64,000 bases of DNA, taken from assembly GCA_016710135.1 (NCBI GenBank), contig JADJLM010000002.1, positions 372,001 to 436,000 on the forward strand, written 5' to 3'. This document shows, piece after piece, positions 1-8,001 of the stretch. The notes under the pieces were generated by a model. It was given only the letters and a program-made list of their open reading frames with translations. It was not told where the DNA came from and searched no databases. The position numbers were made by a program, and so were the translations under genes. Numbering within the stretch: the first letter of the stretch is position 1; each line of letters opens with the position of its first letter. The stretch is from Nitrosomonas sp. GTDB taxonomy: Bacteria; Pseudomonadota; Gammaproteobacteria; Burkholderiales; Nitrosomonadaceae.

Positions 1-180
1 CTCAACAAGGGCACGACCTTTACCCAATCCTTGCAGTGCTGATGTGCCTTTAATGTAGTTATCAAGCCCTCTTGGAGAGAATACACGAGTTGCGTCGTGC
101 CAGGTATTTTCCAACAACGCCATAGTTTCGGGCTGAAGCGATTCTAGCAGTTCTGTGTAATCACTAAGATTAATACTCAT
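1..180 (-). CDS. cbbO: CbbO, RuBisCO activase adaptor (N-terminal part only)
   Basis: The first 60 codons of an open frame that leaves the window at its left edge. It begins MSINLSDYTELLESLQPE and starts 38 bases after the cbbQ stop, in the same direction. CbbO proteins carry a C-terminal von Willebrand A domain and work with the AAA+ protein CbbQ to remove inhibitory sugar phosphates from form I RuBisCO. That domain lies outside the window, so the identification rests on gene order cbbL-cbbS-cbbQ-cbbO and on the N-terminal look of the protein. Confidence 0.75.
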   Translation of the reverse strand, partial: MSINLSDYTELLESLQPETMALLENTWHDATRVFSPRGLDNYIKGTSALQGLGKGRALVE

Positions 181-218
181 TTGATTTAACGATGGTTGGT
201 TTATCGATAACAAGCGTC

Positions 219-1021
219 TTAGAAAAAGGTAGAAACCGCAGCATCGAGCGCATCACGCATGTCGGGATCATCTGTGATAGGGCGCACTAGGGCGACTCGA
301 CACGCAGCATGCGCATCTACATTTTTTGCAATAAGACTTCCTGCGTAGATGAGCATACGAGTTGATATGCCTTCATCTAATCCGTGACCTTTTAGATTAC
401 GTGCCCGTTCTGCAATGGAAACAAGTTTATCCGCTATTTTTTTATCAACGCCAGTTTCATGGGCAACAATCTCGGTTTCTGAATCATGGTCAGGGTAGTT
501 AAAGTCCAATGCACCAAAGCGCTGCTTGGTGGACTGCTTTAAGTCCTTCATAAGACTTTGGTATCCAGGGTTATAGGAGATAACCAGCTGGAAATCAGCG
601 TGAGCACGAATTAGCTCCCCTTTTTTTCCAACGGTAAAATACGGCGATTGTCGGTCAATGGATGTATAACGACTGTCGTGTCTTGCCTGGCTTCGACAAC
701 CTCATCTAAATAACAGATTGCACCATGACGAGCAGCAGTCGTTAGAGGGCCATCTTGCCAACGCGTACCTTGCGCGTCGAGTAAGAATCTTCCAACTAGA
801 TCAGAAGCTGTCATATCTTCATTACAGGCAACGGTAATCAGGGGTTTTTTCAGTTTCCATGCCATGTATTCTATGAATCGGGTCTTACCACAGCCCGTTG
901 GTCCCTTAAGCATCATGGGCATCCTAACTGAGTAGGCAGCTTCATAGAGGGCCACTTCGTCTGCAACAGGGTGATAGTAGGGTTGATCTTTGATTAAGTA
1001 TTGCTTAATGGCTTCACTCAT
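219..1021 (-). CDS. cbbQ: CbbQ, AAA+ RuBisCO activase motor (one frameshift)
   Basis: MoxR/NorQ-type AAA+ ATPase that, with CbbO, reactivates inhibited RuBisCO. A Walker A motif GPTGCGKT lies about residue 40 and a Walker B-like ICYLDEV about residue 103. The ATG at 1021 is preceded by GGAG at good distance; the upstream in-frame TTG (1033) is less likely. The frame breaks in the run CCCCTTTTTTT at 617-627: adding one base joins LEKKG to ELIRAHADFQLVISYNP and restores a protein of about 267 residues ending at 219. The C-terminal half is otherwise well preserved, so a sequencing error is the simplest reading. It follows cbbS after a 106-base gap that contains a terminator-like hairpin. Confidence 0.9.
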
Positions 1022-1078
1022 TTTTTTCTCCAACGGATAACACTTGGTAAAATCGAATTAAATAACCTGGAACAAAAT

Positions 1079-1110
1079 AAAAAACCCCGTTGCTTTGCAG
1101 CAAGCGGGGG
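1079..1110 (-). terminator. Attenuator-like hairpin between cbbS and cbbQ
   Basis: On the minus strand, the arms CCCCGCTTGCT and AGCAACGGGG (one mismatch) form a GC-rich stem with a GCAA-type tip, directly followed by six T residues (1079-1084). This is a classic intrinsic terminator shape. It sits inside the cbb operon after cbbS, so it probably acts as a partial terminator that keeps cbbQ and cbbO transcripts lower than cbbL and cbbS. Confidence 0.8.
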
Positions 1111-1139
1111 TTAGTAAGACGGATATCCCGTGCTGCGTA

Positions 1140-1496
1140 TTAAACTGTTTTGCCGCGATAAATCACCATGGATGTCCCTTGGCTTTGTGCAGAATTATCG
1201 TATCCAATGAGTCGAATATGGTTTTCTGGATTGGCTTTATGGCATGCTTCCGCTTCTTTGAGAATCCGATCTACATCGGTTTCTCCAAACATGGGCAGCT
1301 TCCACATGTACCAATAGTTACTCATTAAATATTCAGGTTCGGTATGCTCAATCGCGGGATTCCAACCTTTACTCACGATAAATTGAACTTGTTTCTTAAT
1401 TTGATCTTTGTCCATTGCGGGCAAGTAGGAGAAAGTTTCAAATTTGCGACTAGCAGGATCGCTTAATCGACTTTTGTAATCAATCATTTCTGACAT
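1140..1496 (-). CDS. cbbS: RuBisCO small subunit, form I
   Basis: 118 residues, the usual size of a bacterial form I small subunit. The N-terminal half holds the family features (FETFSYLPAMDKDQIKKQV, then a GWNPAIEHTEP stretch), the middle YWYMWKLPMFG, and the C-terminal part HIRLIGYDN. It caps the large-subunit octamer in the L8S8 enzyme. It lies 64 bases after cbbL with GGAG-like purines upstream (AGGAGTTTTAATAATG on the minus strand). The reading frame is intact. Confidence 0.97.
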   Translation of the reverse strand: MSEMIDYKSRLSDPASRKFETFSYLPAMDKDQIKKQVQFIVSKGWNPAIEHTEPEYLMSNYWYMWKLPMFGETDVDRILKEAEACHKANPENHIRLIGYDNSAQSQGTSMVIYRGKTV

Positions 1497-1560
1497 TATT
1501 AAAACTCCTGGTATGGTTTGGTATTCCTCTGAATTGTATATTCAGAGGAATCGGTCAATA

Positions 1561-2982
1561 TTACTTATGAGCTACGTCTAGCTTGTCAACAGTATCAAAT
1601 TCAAACTTAATTTCTTTCCATGTCTCCATAGCGATTTTAAGTTCAGGGCTATGTTTAGCAGCTTTGGTGAGAATAGCTTTTCCTTCTTTTTCAATTTGTA
1701 TGCCTTGGTTACGCGCTTCAACACACGCTTCCAACGCAACACGGTTAGCTGCAGCACCGGCCGCATTACCCCATGGATGACCCAAAGTACCGCCTCCAAA
1801 TTGTAAGCACGCATCATCACCAAAAATAGCGACGAGTGCGGGCATATGCCATACATGAATTCCACCTGATGCAACTGGGAATACGCCTACCATTGAACCC
1901 CAATCCTGATCAAACATAATGCCACGACTGCGATCTTCCTTAATGAAGCTTTCGCGCATCAAGTCGATCCAACCCAGTGTTGCACCACGATCACCTTCTA
2001 ATTTACCGACTACGGTACCGGAGTGCAGATGATCGCCGCCGGACAGACGTAGAATCTTGGTCAATACGCGGAAATGAATACCATGGTGCGGATTGCGGTC
2101 GATCACCGCGTGCATAGCACGGTGAATATGCAACAGGATACCGTTGTTACGGCACCAGTTTGCCAAGCCAGTATTAGCGCAAAAACCACCGGTAATGTAA
2201 TCATGCATGATAATCGGCGCACCAATCTCTTTTGCGTATTCTGCGCGTTTATACATTTCTTCAGGAGTCGGTGCGGTGACATTCAAATAGTGACCTTTGC
2301 GCTCACCTGTTTCACGTTCTGCTTTGTGAATCGCTTCCATCACAAAGTCAAAACGTTGACGCCAGCGCATGAAGGGTTGGCTATTGACATTTTCATCATC
2401 TTTAGTGAGATCAAGACCACCACGCAGACATTCATAAACAGCACGACCATAGTTTTTAGCTGAGAGGCCGAGTTTTGGTTTAATGGTACAACCGAGTAAT
2501 GCACGGCCATACTTATTGAGCATGTCTCTTTCAACTTGGATACCATGCGGAGGGCCGCCACAGGTTTTTACGTAAGCAATCGGGAAACGTACGTCTTCAA
2601 GACGAAGCGCTCGAATTGCTTTAAATCCAAATACGTTACCAACTAATGAGGTAAATACGTTTACTACTGAACCTTCTTCGAATAAATCAATTGGGTAGGC
2701 AATAAAGGCATAGAAACAAGTATCATCGCCTGGAACATCCTCGATACGATAAGCACGGCCTTTGTAGTAGTCTAGATCAGTCAATAGATCGGTCCAGACG
2801 GTAGTCCATGTTCCTGTAGAGGACTCGGCTGCAACAGCTGCAGCGGCTTCTTCGCGATCAATACCTGGTTGTGCGGTAATTTTAAAACAGGCCAGAATAT
2901 CGGTATCAAGCGGCGTATATTCAGGCATCCAATAGGTTTGCCGGTATTCTTTTACACCAGCGTTGTAGGTTTTTACTGCCAT
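1561..2982 (-). CDS. cbbL: RuBisCO large subunit, form I (IA-like)
   Basis: 473 residues, complete. Fixes CO2 onto ribulose 1,5-bisphosphate in the Calvin cycle. Seen motifs: TIKPKLGLS (catalytic lysine about 168), LTKDDEN (carbamylated lysine about 194 followed by the metal-binding Asp and Glu), HIHRAMHA, and the loop-6 segment GTVVGKLEGD. The DDEN segment reads GGLDLTKDDEN, with Leu where most form I enzymes have Phe. Linkage to cbbQ and cbbO is typical of the form IA type without carboxysome genes; no carboxysome gene is in the window. AGGAGAC lies just before the start. Confidence 0.98.
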   Translation of the reverse strand: MAVKTYNAGVKEYRQTYWMPEYTPLDTDILACFKITAQPGIDREEAAAAVAAESSTGTWTTVWTDLLTDLDYYKGRAYRIEDVPGDDTCFYAFIAYPIDLFEEGSVVNVFTSLVGNVFGFKAIRALRLEDVRFPIAYVKTCGGPPHGIQVERDMLNKYGRALLGCTIKPKLGLSAKNYGRAVYECLRGGLDLTKDDENVNSQPFMRWRQRFDFVMEAIHKAERETGERKGHYLNVTAPTPEEMYKRAEYAKEIGAPIIMHDYITGGFCANTGLANWCRNNGILLHIHRAMHAVIDRNPHHGIHFRVLTKILRLSGGDHLHSGTVVGKLEGDRGATLGWIDLMRESFIKEDRSRGIMFDQDWGSMVGVFPVASGGIHVWHMPALVAIFGDDACLQFGGGTLGHPWGNAAGAAANRVALEACVEARNQGIQIEKEGKAILTKAAKHSPELKIAMETWKEIKFEFDTVDKLDVAHK

Positions 2983-3175
2983 CGTAAAGTCTCCTTAGTG
3001 AGAATCCTGCCAAAGTTACATGAGAAGGTGCAGGGTGAAGCGTTGTTAATGTTGAATTACTTACAATTCAGGGATAACTATAGCGAGAGATAAGCATAAG
3101 AACAAATTAATAATTCTGATGGATATGATAAGATTTTACTTATACATAAACTGGTCTTATCTCGGAATTTAGTCT
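2983..3175. promoter_or_regulatory. Divergent cbbL/cbbR control region with inverted 8-mers
   Basis: The 193-base AT-rich gap between the divergent cbbL and cbbR genes. It holds GAGATAAG at 3087-3094 and its exact inverse CTTATCTC at 3156-3163, with another GATAAG at about 3127-3132. LysR-type CbbR regulators are known to bind and bend the DNA between their own gene and the divergent cbb operon, so this is the expected operator region. Assigning these particular repeats to CbbR is inference. Confidence 0.45.
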
Positions 3176-4078
3176 ATGTTGCATGTTACCTTGCGTCAAT
3201 TAAAAGTATTCGAATCGGTTGCACGCCATCTAAGTTTCTCCAAAGCTGCAGAGGAGCTCTTTTTGACGCAGCCCGCTGTTTCATTGCAAATTAAACAGTT
3301 GGAAGAGGTTGTGTCGCTACCTTTGTTCGAGCAGATTGGAAAACGCATTCATTTGACTGCAGCAGGTCAAGAGCTATATCAGTATAGCCGTGCAATTGCT
3401 CAACAGCTGTCGGATATGGAATTGGCGTTGGATGAATTGAAAGGATTGGAGCGCGGGAAATTAAATATTGCAGTGGTGAGTACGGCTAATTATTTTGCGC
3501 CAAACTTGTTAGCAAAATTTTGCCAGCGCTATAAAGGGGTAACGGTTAGTTTGCACGTGTCTAACCGGGAAACAGTACTAAAGCATCTGGCCGATAATTT
3601 GACCGATCTGGCAATTATGGGGCAGCCTCCAGATGGTATTGATATTACTGCCGAATCATTTATGGAAAACCCGCTCGTTATTGTAGCTCCACCTCAGCAT
3701 CCTTTATGTAGCGAACAAAATATCCCCGTTAAACGGCTTGAGCAAGAAGTTTTCCTCGTTAGAGAACTGGGATCGGGAACGCGTAATGCAATGGAGCGCT
3801 TTTTTATTGAACAAGGAATTAAAATTAACCAAGGTATGGAAGCTGATACTACTGAGGCTATCAAGCAAGCGGTCCAGGCTGGTATGGGTCTGGGCGTGAT
3901 GTCCTTGCATACCATCCAATTAGAGCTAGAAACCCATCGTCTCAAAATATTGAGTGTTAAAGGATTTCCCATCATTCGTCACTGGTATATTGTTCACCGT
4001 AAACATAAACGGTTTTCTAATGTAGCAAAAACATTTAAAGCGTTTTTGCTGATTGAAGCGCCCGCATTGATGAGTTAA
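3176..4078 (+). CDS. cbbR: CbbR, LysR-type regulator of the cbb operon
   Basis: 300 residues. The N-terminal winged helix-turn-helix (about residues 1-65; LRQLKVFESVARHLSFSKAA, then LTQPAVSLQIKQLEE) is followed by a periplasmic-binding-like effector domain to the end. It is divergent from cbbL, the usual place for CbbR, which senses Calvin cycle or redox metabolites and activates cbb transcription. The frame is intact. A hairpin with arms CCCGCATT/AATGCGGG (4061-4084) overlaps the stop codon and may help end the transcript. Confidence 0.93.
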   Translation: MLHVTLRQLKVFESVARHLSFSKAAEELFLTQPAVSLQIKQLEEVVSLPLFEQIGKRIHLTAAGQELYQYSRAIAQQLSDMELALDELKGLERGKLNIAVVSTANYFAPNLLAKFCQRYKGVTVSLHVSNRETVLKHLADNLTDLAIMGQPPDGIDITAESFMENPLVIVAPPQHPLCSEQNIPVKRLEQEVFLVRELGSGTRNAMERFFIEQGIKINQGMEADTTEAIKQAVQAGMGLGVMSLHTIQLELETHRLKILSVKGFPIIRHWYIVHRKHKRFSNVAKTFKAFLLIEAPALMS

Positions 4079-4102
4079 TGCGGGTGGGGCTTGCGCCAAG
4101 AA

Positions 4103-4729
4103 TTAACAGAAATTCATGATGGATTGTTTGAGTATGGTCAATTTCCCATGAAAAAAATGCTCTGCGCCTGGAATAATGGTGACTGGGATACCTTGAGGAT
4201 TTGCCCAATCAATAACGGATTGGAGGGGGACGATATCGTCATGATCACCATGGACAATTAAGGTTGCGCCAGCATGATCAACGACTTGTGGTGTATTCAT
4301 GCGTGCGACAGAAGGCGCAATTAGAATCAACTTATGAGGATTGAGTTGTTGAGCGGCAAAGGCTTGAATGGCACCTCCAAATGAAAAACCTGTCAATACC
4401 AGCAGAGCATTATTAAGTGCTGCTCCATAATTTTCTTGCATAAATCGATTTACTGCTAATACATCGCTAATTTCTCCCACTCCTTCGGCATACTTTCCTT
4501 CGCTTGCGCCAACGCCTCGAAAGTTAAATCTGGCAGTGATAAATCCTTTTTCGATTAACGCCTTGTTGCTGATATAAACTACCTTATTATCCATGTTGCC
4601 CTGATATAGAGGGTGTGGGTGAGCGATAATCGCTATACCGCTGGGTTTATGAATTGGAAACGTAATGATCGTTTCTAACTTGCCAGCAGGGCCAATAATA
4701 AATAGTTTTTGCTCAACCGCGTTTTTCAA
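4103..4729 (-). CDS. Alpha/beta-hydrolase, COG2945-like
   Basis: 208 residues. The nucleophile elbow GFSFGG (about 113-118), an oxyanion-side HPHP motif near residue 36, the acid region HGDHDDIVP and the histidine in GAEHFFHGKL make a complete Ser-Asp-His set. Related proteins are cytosolic hydrolases of unknown substrate. The only good start in frame is TTG at 4729, without a clear ribosome binding site, so the exact N-terminus is uncertain. It lies 33 bases downstream of a ferredoxin gene in the same direction and may be cotranscribed with it. Confidence 0.8.
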   Translation of the reverse strand: MKNAVEQKLFIIGPAGKLETIITFPIHKPSGIAIIAHPHPLYQGNMDNKVVYISNKALIEKGFITARFNFRGVGASEGKYAEGVGEISDVLAVNRFMQENYGAALNNALLVLTGFSFGGAIQAFAAQQLNPHKLILIAPSVARMNTPQVVDHAGATLIVHGDHDDIVPLQSVIDWANPQGIPVTIIPGAEHFFHGKLTILKQSIMNFC

Positions 4730-4762
4730 ATTGGTTTGATGATAAAGTAGCTTCTTTGCAAA

Positions 4763-5071
4763 CTAAATTTTGAGGCGATCAACGATACGGCTGTTGATGA
4801 GATGCTCTTCAATGATTTCGTCAATATCTTCTTGATCGACATAGGTGTACCAAACGTTATCAGGGTAGATGACAATGACAGGTCCCTCATTGCAGCGGTC
4901 AAGACACCCCGCGTTATTGACACGAATTTTACCTTTTCCACTCAGTTTAAGCGTTTTAATACGGTCTTTCGCATAATCACGCATGGCTTGTGCATGATGG
5001 TTGTTACAACAGCGCTCGCCATTCTCACGTTGATTGACGCAAAAAAAGATATGTTTTTGATAATAGCTCAT
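4763..5071 (-). CDS. Thioredoxin-like [2Fe-2S] ferredoxin
   Basis: 102 residues with the layout of the COG3411 small thioredoxin-fold ferredoxins, related to the NuoE subunit. Candidate cluster ligands are Cys11, Cys21 or Cys22, Cys56 and Cys60 (GCLDRCNEGP). It ends in an acidic and then basic tail. The electron partner is not evident; the adjacent gene downstream is a hydrolase and the upstream one a UbiB kinase. Confidence 0.85.
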   Translation of the reverse strand: MSYYQKHIFFCVNQRENGERCCNNHHAQAMRDYAKDRIKTLKLSGKGKIRVNNAGCLDRCNEGPVIVIYPDNVWYTYVDQEDIDEIIEEHLINSRIVDRLKI

Positions 5072-5117
5072 TAGCGTGACACAAATTAAGCAAAAGAATA
5101 GTTTCGGTTATATTGTG

Positions 5118-6631
5118 CTACAAGTATATTTGTACAAGTAACAGTGCGGCAAGTAATGTAGCGAGTAAAGCTAATAAGCGACTTTGACTTTTCTCTTGTG
5201 CAACGAGATCCGTTAGTCGATCTTCTAGCACTTGCGCTGTTTCTTGAGTCAAGTGGTAATGAATGAGTCGTGGAAATTCAGGAAGAATGGTTGCCCAATT
5301 GGGTGCTTCTCGTTGCAGGTGAGTGAGTAGGCCGCGCCAACCAATTTGCTCAGACATCCAGTTTTCCAAGAAAGGTTTTGCTGTTTTCCATAAATCAAGA
5401 TCGGGATCAAGATCTCGCCCCAGACCTTCAATATTGAGCAGTGTTTTTTGTAACAGAACGAGTTGCGGCTGAATTTCTACATTAAATTGTCGAGATGCCT
5501 GGAAAAGACGTAATAAAACCCGTCCAAAATAAATTTCTTTAAGCGGTTTATCAAAAATTGGTTCACAGACAGCACGAATAGCGGCTTCGAAGTCGTCAAC
5601 ACGAGTATTTCTAGGCGCCCATCCGGCATCGACATGAGTTTGCGCAATACGCCGATAGTCGCGTTGAAAGAATCCTAAGAAGTTCTGTGCTAGATAATTT
5701 TTATCTTCGTCACTGAGTGATCCCATAATACCAAAATCAACCGCAATGTAGCGTCCATCAGTGCCTACAAAGATATTGCCAGGGTGCATATCAGCATGAA
5801 AATAGCCATCTCGGAACACTTGTGTAAAGAATATTTCAACGCCCATACGAGCAAGTTGGGGAATATCGATATTATGTTCTCGCAAGGTATCAACATGACT
5901 GATTGGAGTTCCTTTAACCCGCTCCATTACCATTACTTCAGAGTAACAGTAATCCCAGTAGACCTCTGGTACAAATAACAAAGGTGAATCGAGAAAATTG
6001 CGACGAAGCTGACTACAATTAGACGCCTCGCGAACTAGATCAAGCTCATCTTCAAGGTGTCTTGCAAACTCTGACACGACCTCGCGTAATTTTAAGCGTT
6101 TTCCATCCGGCCAAATCGATTCTAATAACCAGGCGGCCGTTTCCATCAAAGCAACATCATGTGAAATAATTGGAGCAATTGCTGGCCTTAGAATTTTAAC
6201 GGCTACCTCAGTTCCATTATGTAAGACGGCAAGGTGGACTTGCGCAACCGATGCGCTGGCAACGGGCTGTCGCTCAAATTGCAGGAATACTTCGCTTACA
6301 GGTTTCTCATAAACGCGTTCTAGTGTTGCGATTGCTAAATCAGATGAAAAAGGGGGACCTGATCTTGTAGTTTGGCCAGTTCATCAGCGAAGTCCTGAGC
6401 TAATAGATCACGTCGTGTTGAAAGCATTTGACCAAATTTAATGAAGATCGGCCCTAGTTTCTCGAGGGCTAAACGAAGTCGAACTGCACGCGGTAATTTT
6501 AAACGCCCACGAAAAGGAATCAGCAGCGTAAAAGGTCTTAAGATCTTAAGTCTGGCGTGGCTAAGTAAAATGTCATCTAGGCCGAAGCGGAGAGCAATCA
6601 CTAAGATTTTCAGGAGGCGTAGAAAACGCAT
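5118..6631 (-). CDS. ubiB: UbiB/ABC1 atypical kinase (one frameshift)
   Basis: About 504 residues once the frame is repaired, the normal UbiB length. UbiB-type ATPases support ubiquinone synthesis at the membrane. Seen: KFGQ (FIKFGQMLSTRRDLL), the alanine-rich loop ASASVAQVH in place of a P-loop, catalytic HADMHPGN, DFGIMG and a C-terminal hydrophobic anchor (LLALLATLLAALLLVQIYL). The break is in AAAAAGGGGG at 6347-6356: one extra C on the coding strand gives LQDQVPPFSSDLAIATLERV and joins both halves. The 5118-6149 piece alone would lack the nucleotide loop, so two separate genes are unlikely. Confidence 0.9.
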
Positions 6632-6845
6632 TTATTTGTAGTTAGGTTGGTAAATCACGGATCAATTGGCTATTACATTGCCGCCAATTTTAACTTGTTT
6701 CTGTGCAATTTGTCTGAAATGAAATTTTTTGCGACCATAGCTCATAATAAAGGAGGCACTATTAATCTGTTAAGTGCTTTGATTAGAGCCGATCGCTAGA
6801 GGGTACTATTCCAATCCGGTTGGCAATACCGTTAAGAATCGATCG

Positions 6846-7202
6846 CTACTTTGAGTTTTGTTCAAGAAATTGTTTTAGCACTGACTCGGCAGCATCGCTT
6901 AGCTCAATAAATTGTAAGCCGATTTTGAATCCTCCTTCTCTACCAGATAAAACGCTATGCGCTACCCGTACTTTTGCTTCAAATAAAGGAAGAATATCGG
7001 CGCGTAGCGGGATTGTAAGTTGGATATTAAACGTAACTCCAGGGTTGGGGTTGCCATCCGCCACAATTGCCATACCACCTAATGCAATATCAAGTGTGCG
7101 AACCTTTATCGTTTTTCTATCCGGTAAAAGGATTATTGCCTGGGTTCGCAGAGTTACTCTTTCGTGCGTGCGTTTCTCAGATTTTCCTTGAGTAAAGATC
7201 AT
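6846..7202 (-). CDS. PilZ domain protein, probable c-di-GMP receptor
   Basis: 118 residues, a single PilZ domain. It shows both parts of the c-di-GMP binding signature: an RxxxR (RTHER, about 11-15) and a DxAxxG version of the D/NxSxxG motif (DIALGG, about 38-43). It stands alone between ubiB and an exosortase-associated gene. Together with the EAL and HD-GYP proteins near 42-44 kb it suggests c-di-GMP control of surface functions, but its target cannot be read from the sequence. Confidence 0.85.
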   Translation of the reverse strand: MIFTQGKSEKRTHERVTLRTQAIILLPDRKTIKVRTLDIALGGMAIVADGNPNPGVTFNIQLTIPLRADILPLFEAKVRVAHSVLSGREGGFKIGLQFIELSDAAESVLKQFLEQNSK

Positions 7203-7380
7203 ACTACATCTGCTAGTGGTTGCATCTAGGGTATCTTATTTGTTGAAGTATAAAATCCATGAATATATTAATTTTCTCTAAATCTAAAGTTCATTCTGAT
7301 TATCTTTAGAGTGGATCAATAAGCACGAATGTAATTGATTAAAATGTTTATTGATCCCTATCTATCGGTGAAGCGGTTAG

Positions 7381-7770
7381 CTAACCGTAGGTTGTTTCTT
7401 TATCAAAGTTTTCCCAAATATATTTTGGACGCACGGTTGGAGGGGTTGGAATTAGAAAAGTCACGACGTCCAATGCACCGAAGACAGTACGGCCAACGCT
7501 ATGCATAATGCCAGTGATAAGCCCAACGGTTAGGCCATAGGGAGCTCCATCACGTTGACTAGTTAAGATAACTGTTTTAGGTAACTCTACAATGCCAGTT
7601 GCGATATTGACGACCCCGGTCGCCAATTTCTCGCCTGACATGGCGATATAGCTTTGTCCTGTTCTGCCTCCGCTCCCCGTTGTTGAGTAACCCTGTGCCA
7701 TTACAGCTTGAGACGAGAAAAAGAACAATGTTACCGTTAACCATGAAAATATTATAAAAGGCTTACTCAT
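7381..7770 (-). CDS. Exosortase system-associated protein, TIGR04073-like
   Basis: 129 residues with a signal peptide (hydrophobic 5-22, probable cleavage after AVMA) and glycine-rich mature part: SGEKLATGVVNIATGIVELP, then GLTVGLITGIMHSVGRTVFG and VTFLIPTP. This pattern matches small exported proteins that co-occur with exosortase systems. The XrtA locus begins about 20 kb away, so the two are in one genome region but not one operon. Function unknown. Confidence 0.7.
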   Translation of the reverse strand: MSKPFIIFSWLTVTLFFFSSQAVMAQGYSTTGSGGRTGQSYIAMSGEKLATGVVNIATGIVELPKTVILTSQRDGAPYGLTVGLITGIMHSVGRTVFGALDVVTFLIPTPPTVRPKYIWENFDKETTYG

Positions 7771-8001
7771 TACTTTCTCCTGTAAATAAAAGGGATTAAT
7801 AACAGCTAGATTACTGCATGAATTTTAATTCATATCAGGTTGAAAGATAGAATTGAATTAAGGATGCAATTTCGCTTATTTTATCTTAGAAGCCAATGAT
7901 CTATTTTGACAATTGCTGCAAAAGCCTAATTTAAGCGAAAATCGTGATACAATTGGCGATTATGTTGTTATTTTCATTTATATTGAGTCTAATTTCATTA
8001 A

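Noticed and set aside
1140..2561. Long opposite-strand frames within cbbL and cbbS
   Set aside because: They mirror the codon pattern of the conserved RuBisCO genes and resemble no protein family.
5118..6149. Separate short kinase gene
   Set aside because: The upstream frame continues directly into it after a one-base repair; a UbiB without its N-terminal loop would not bind ATP.
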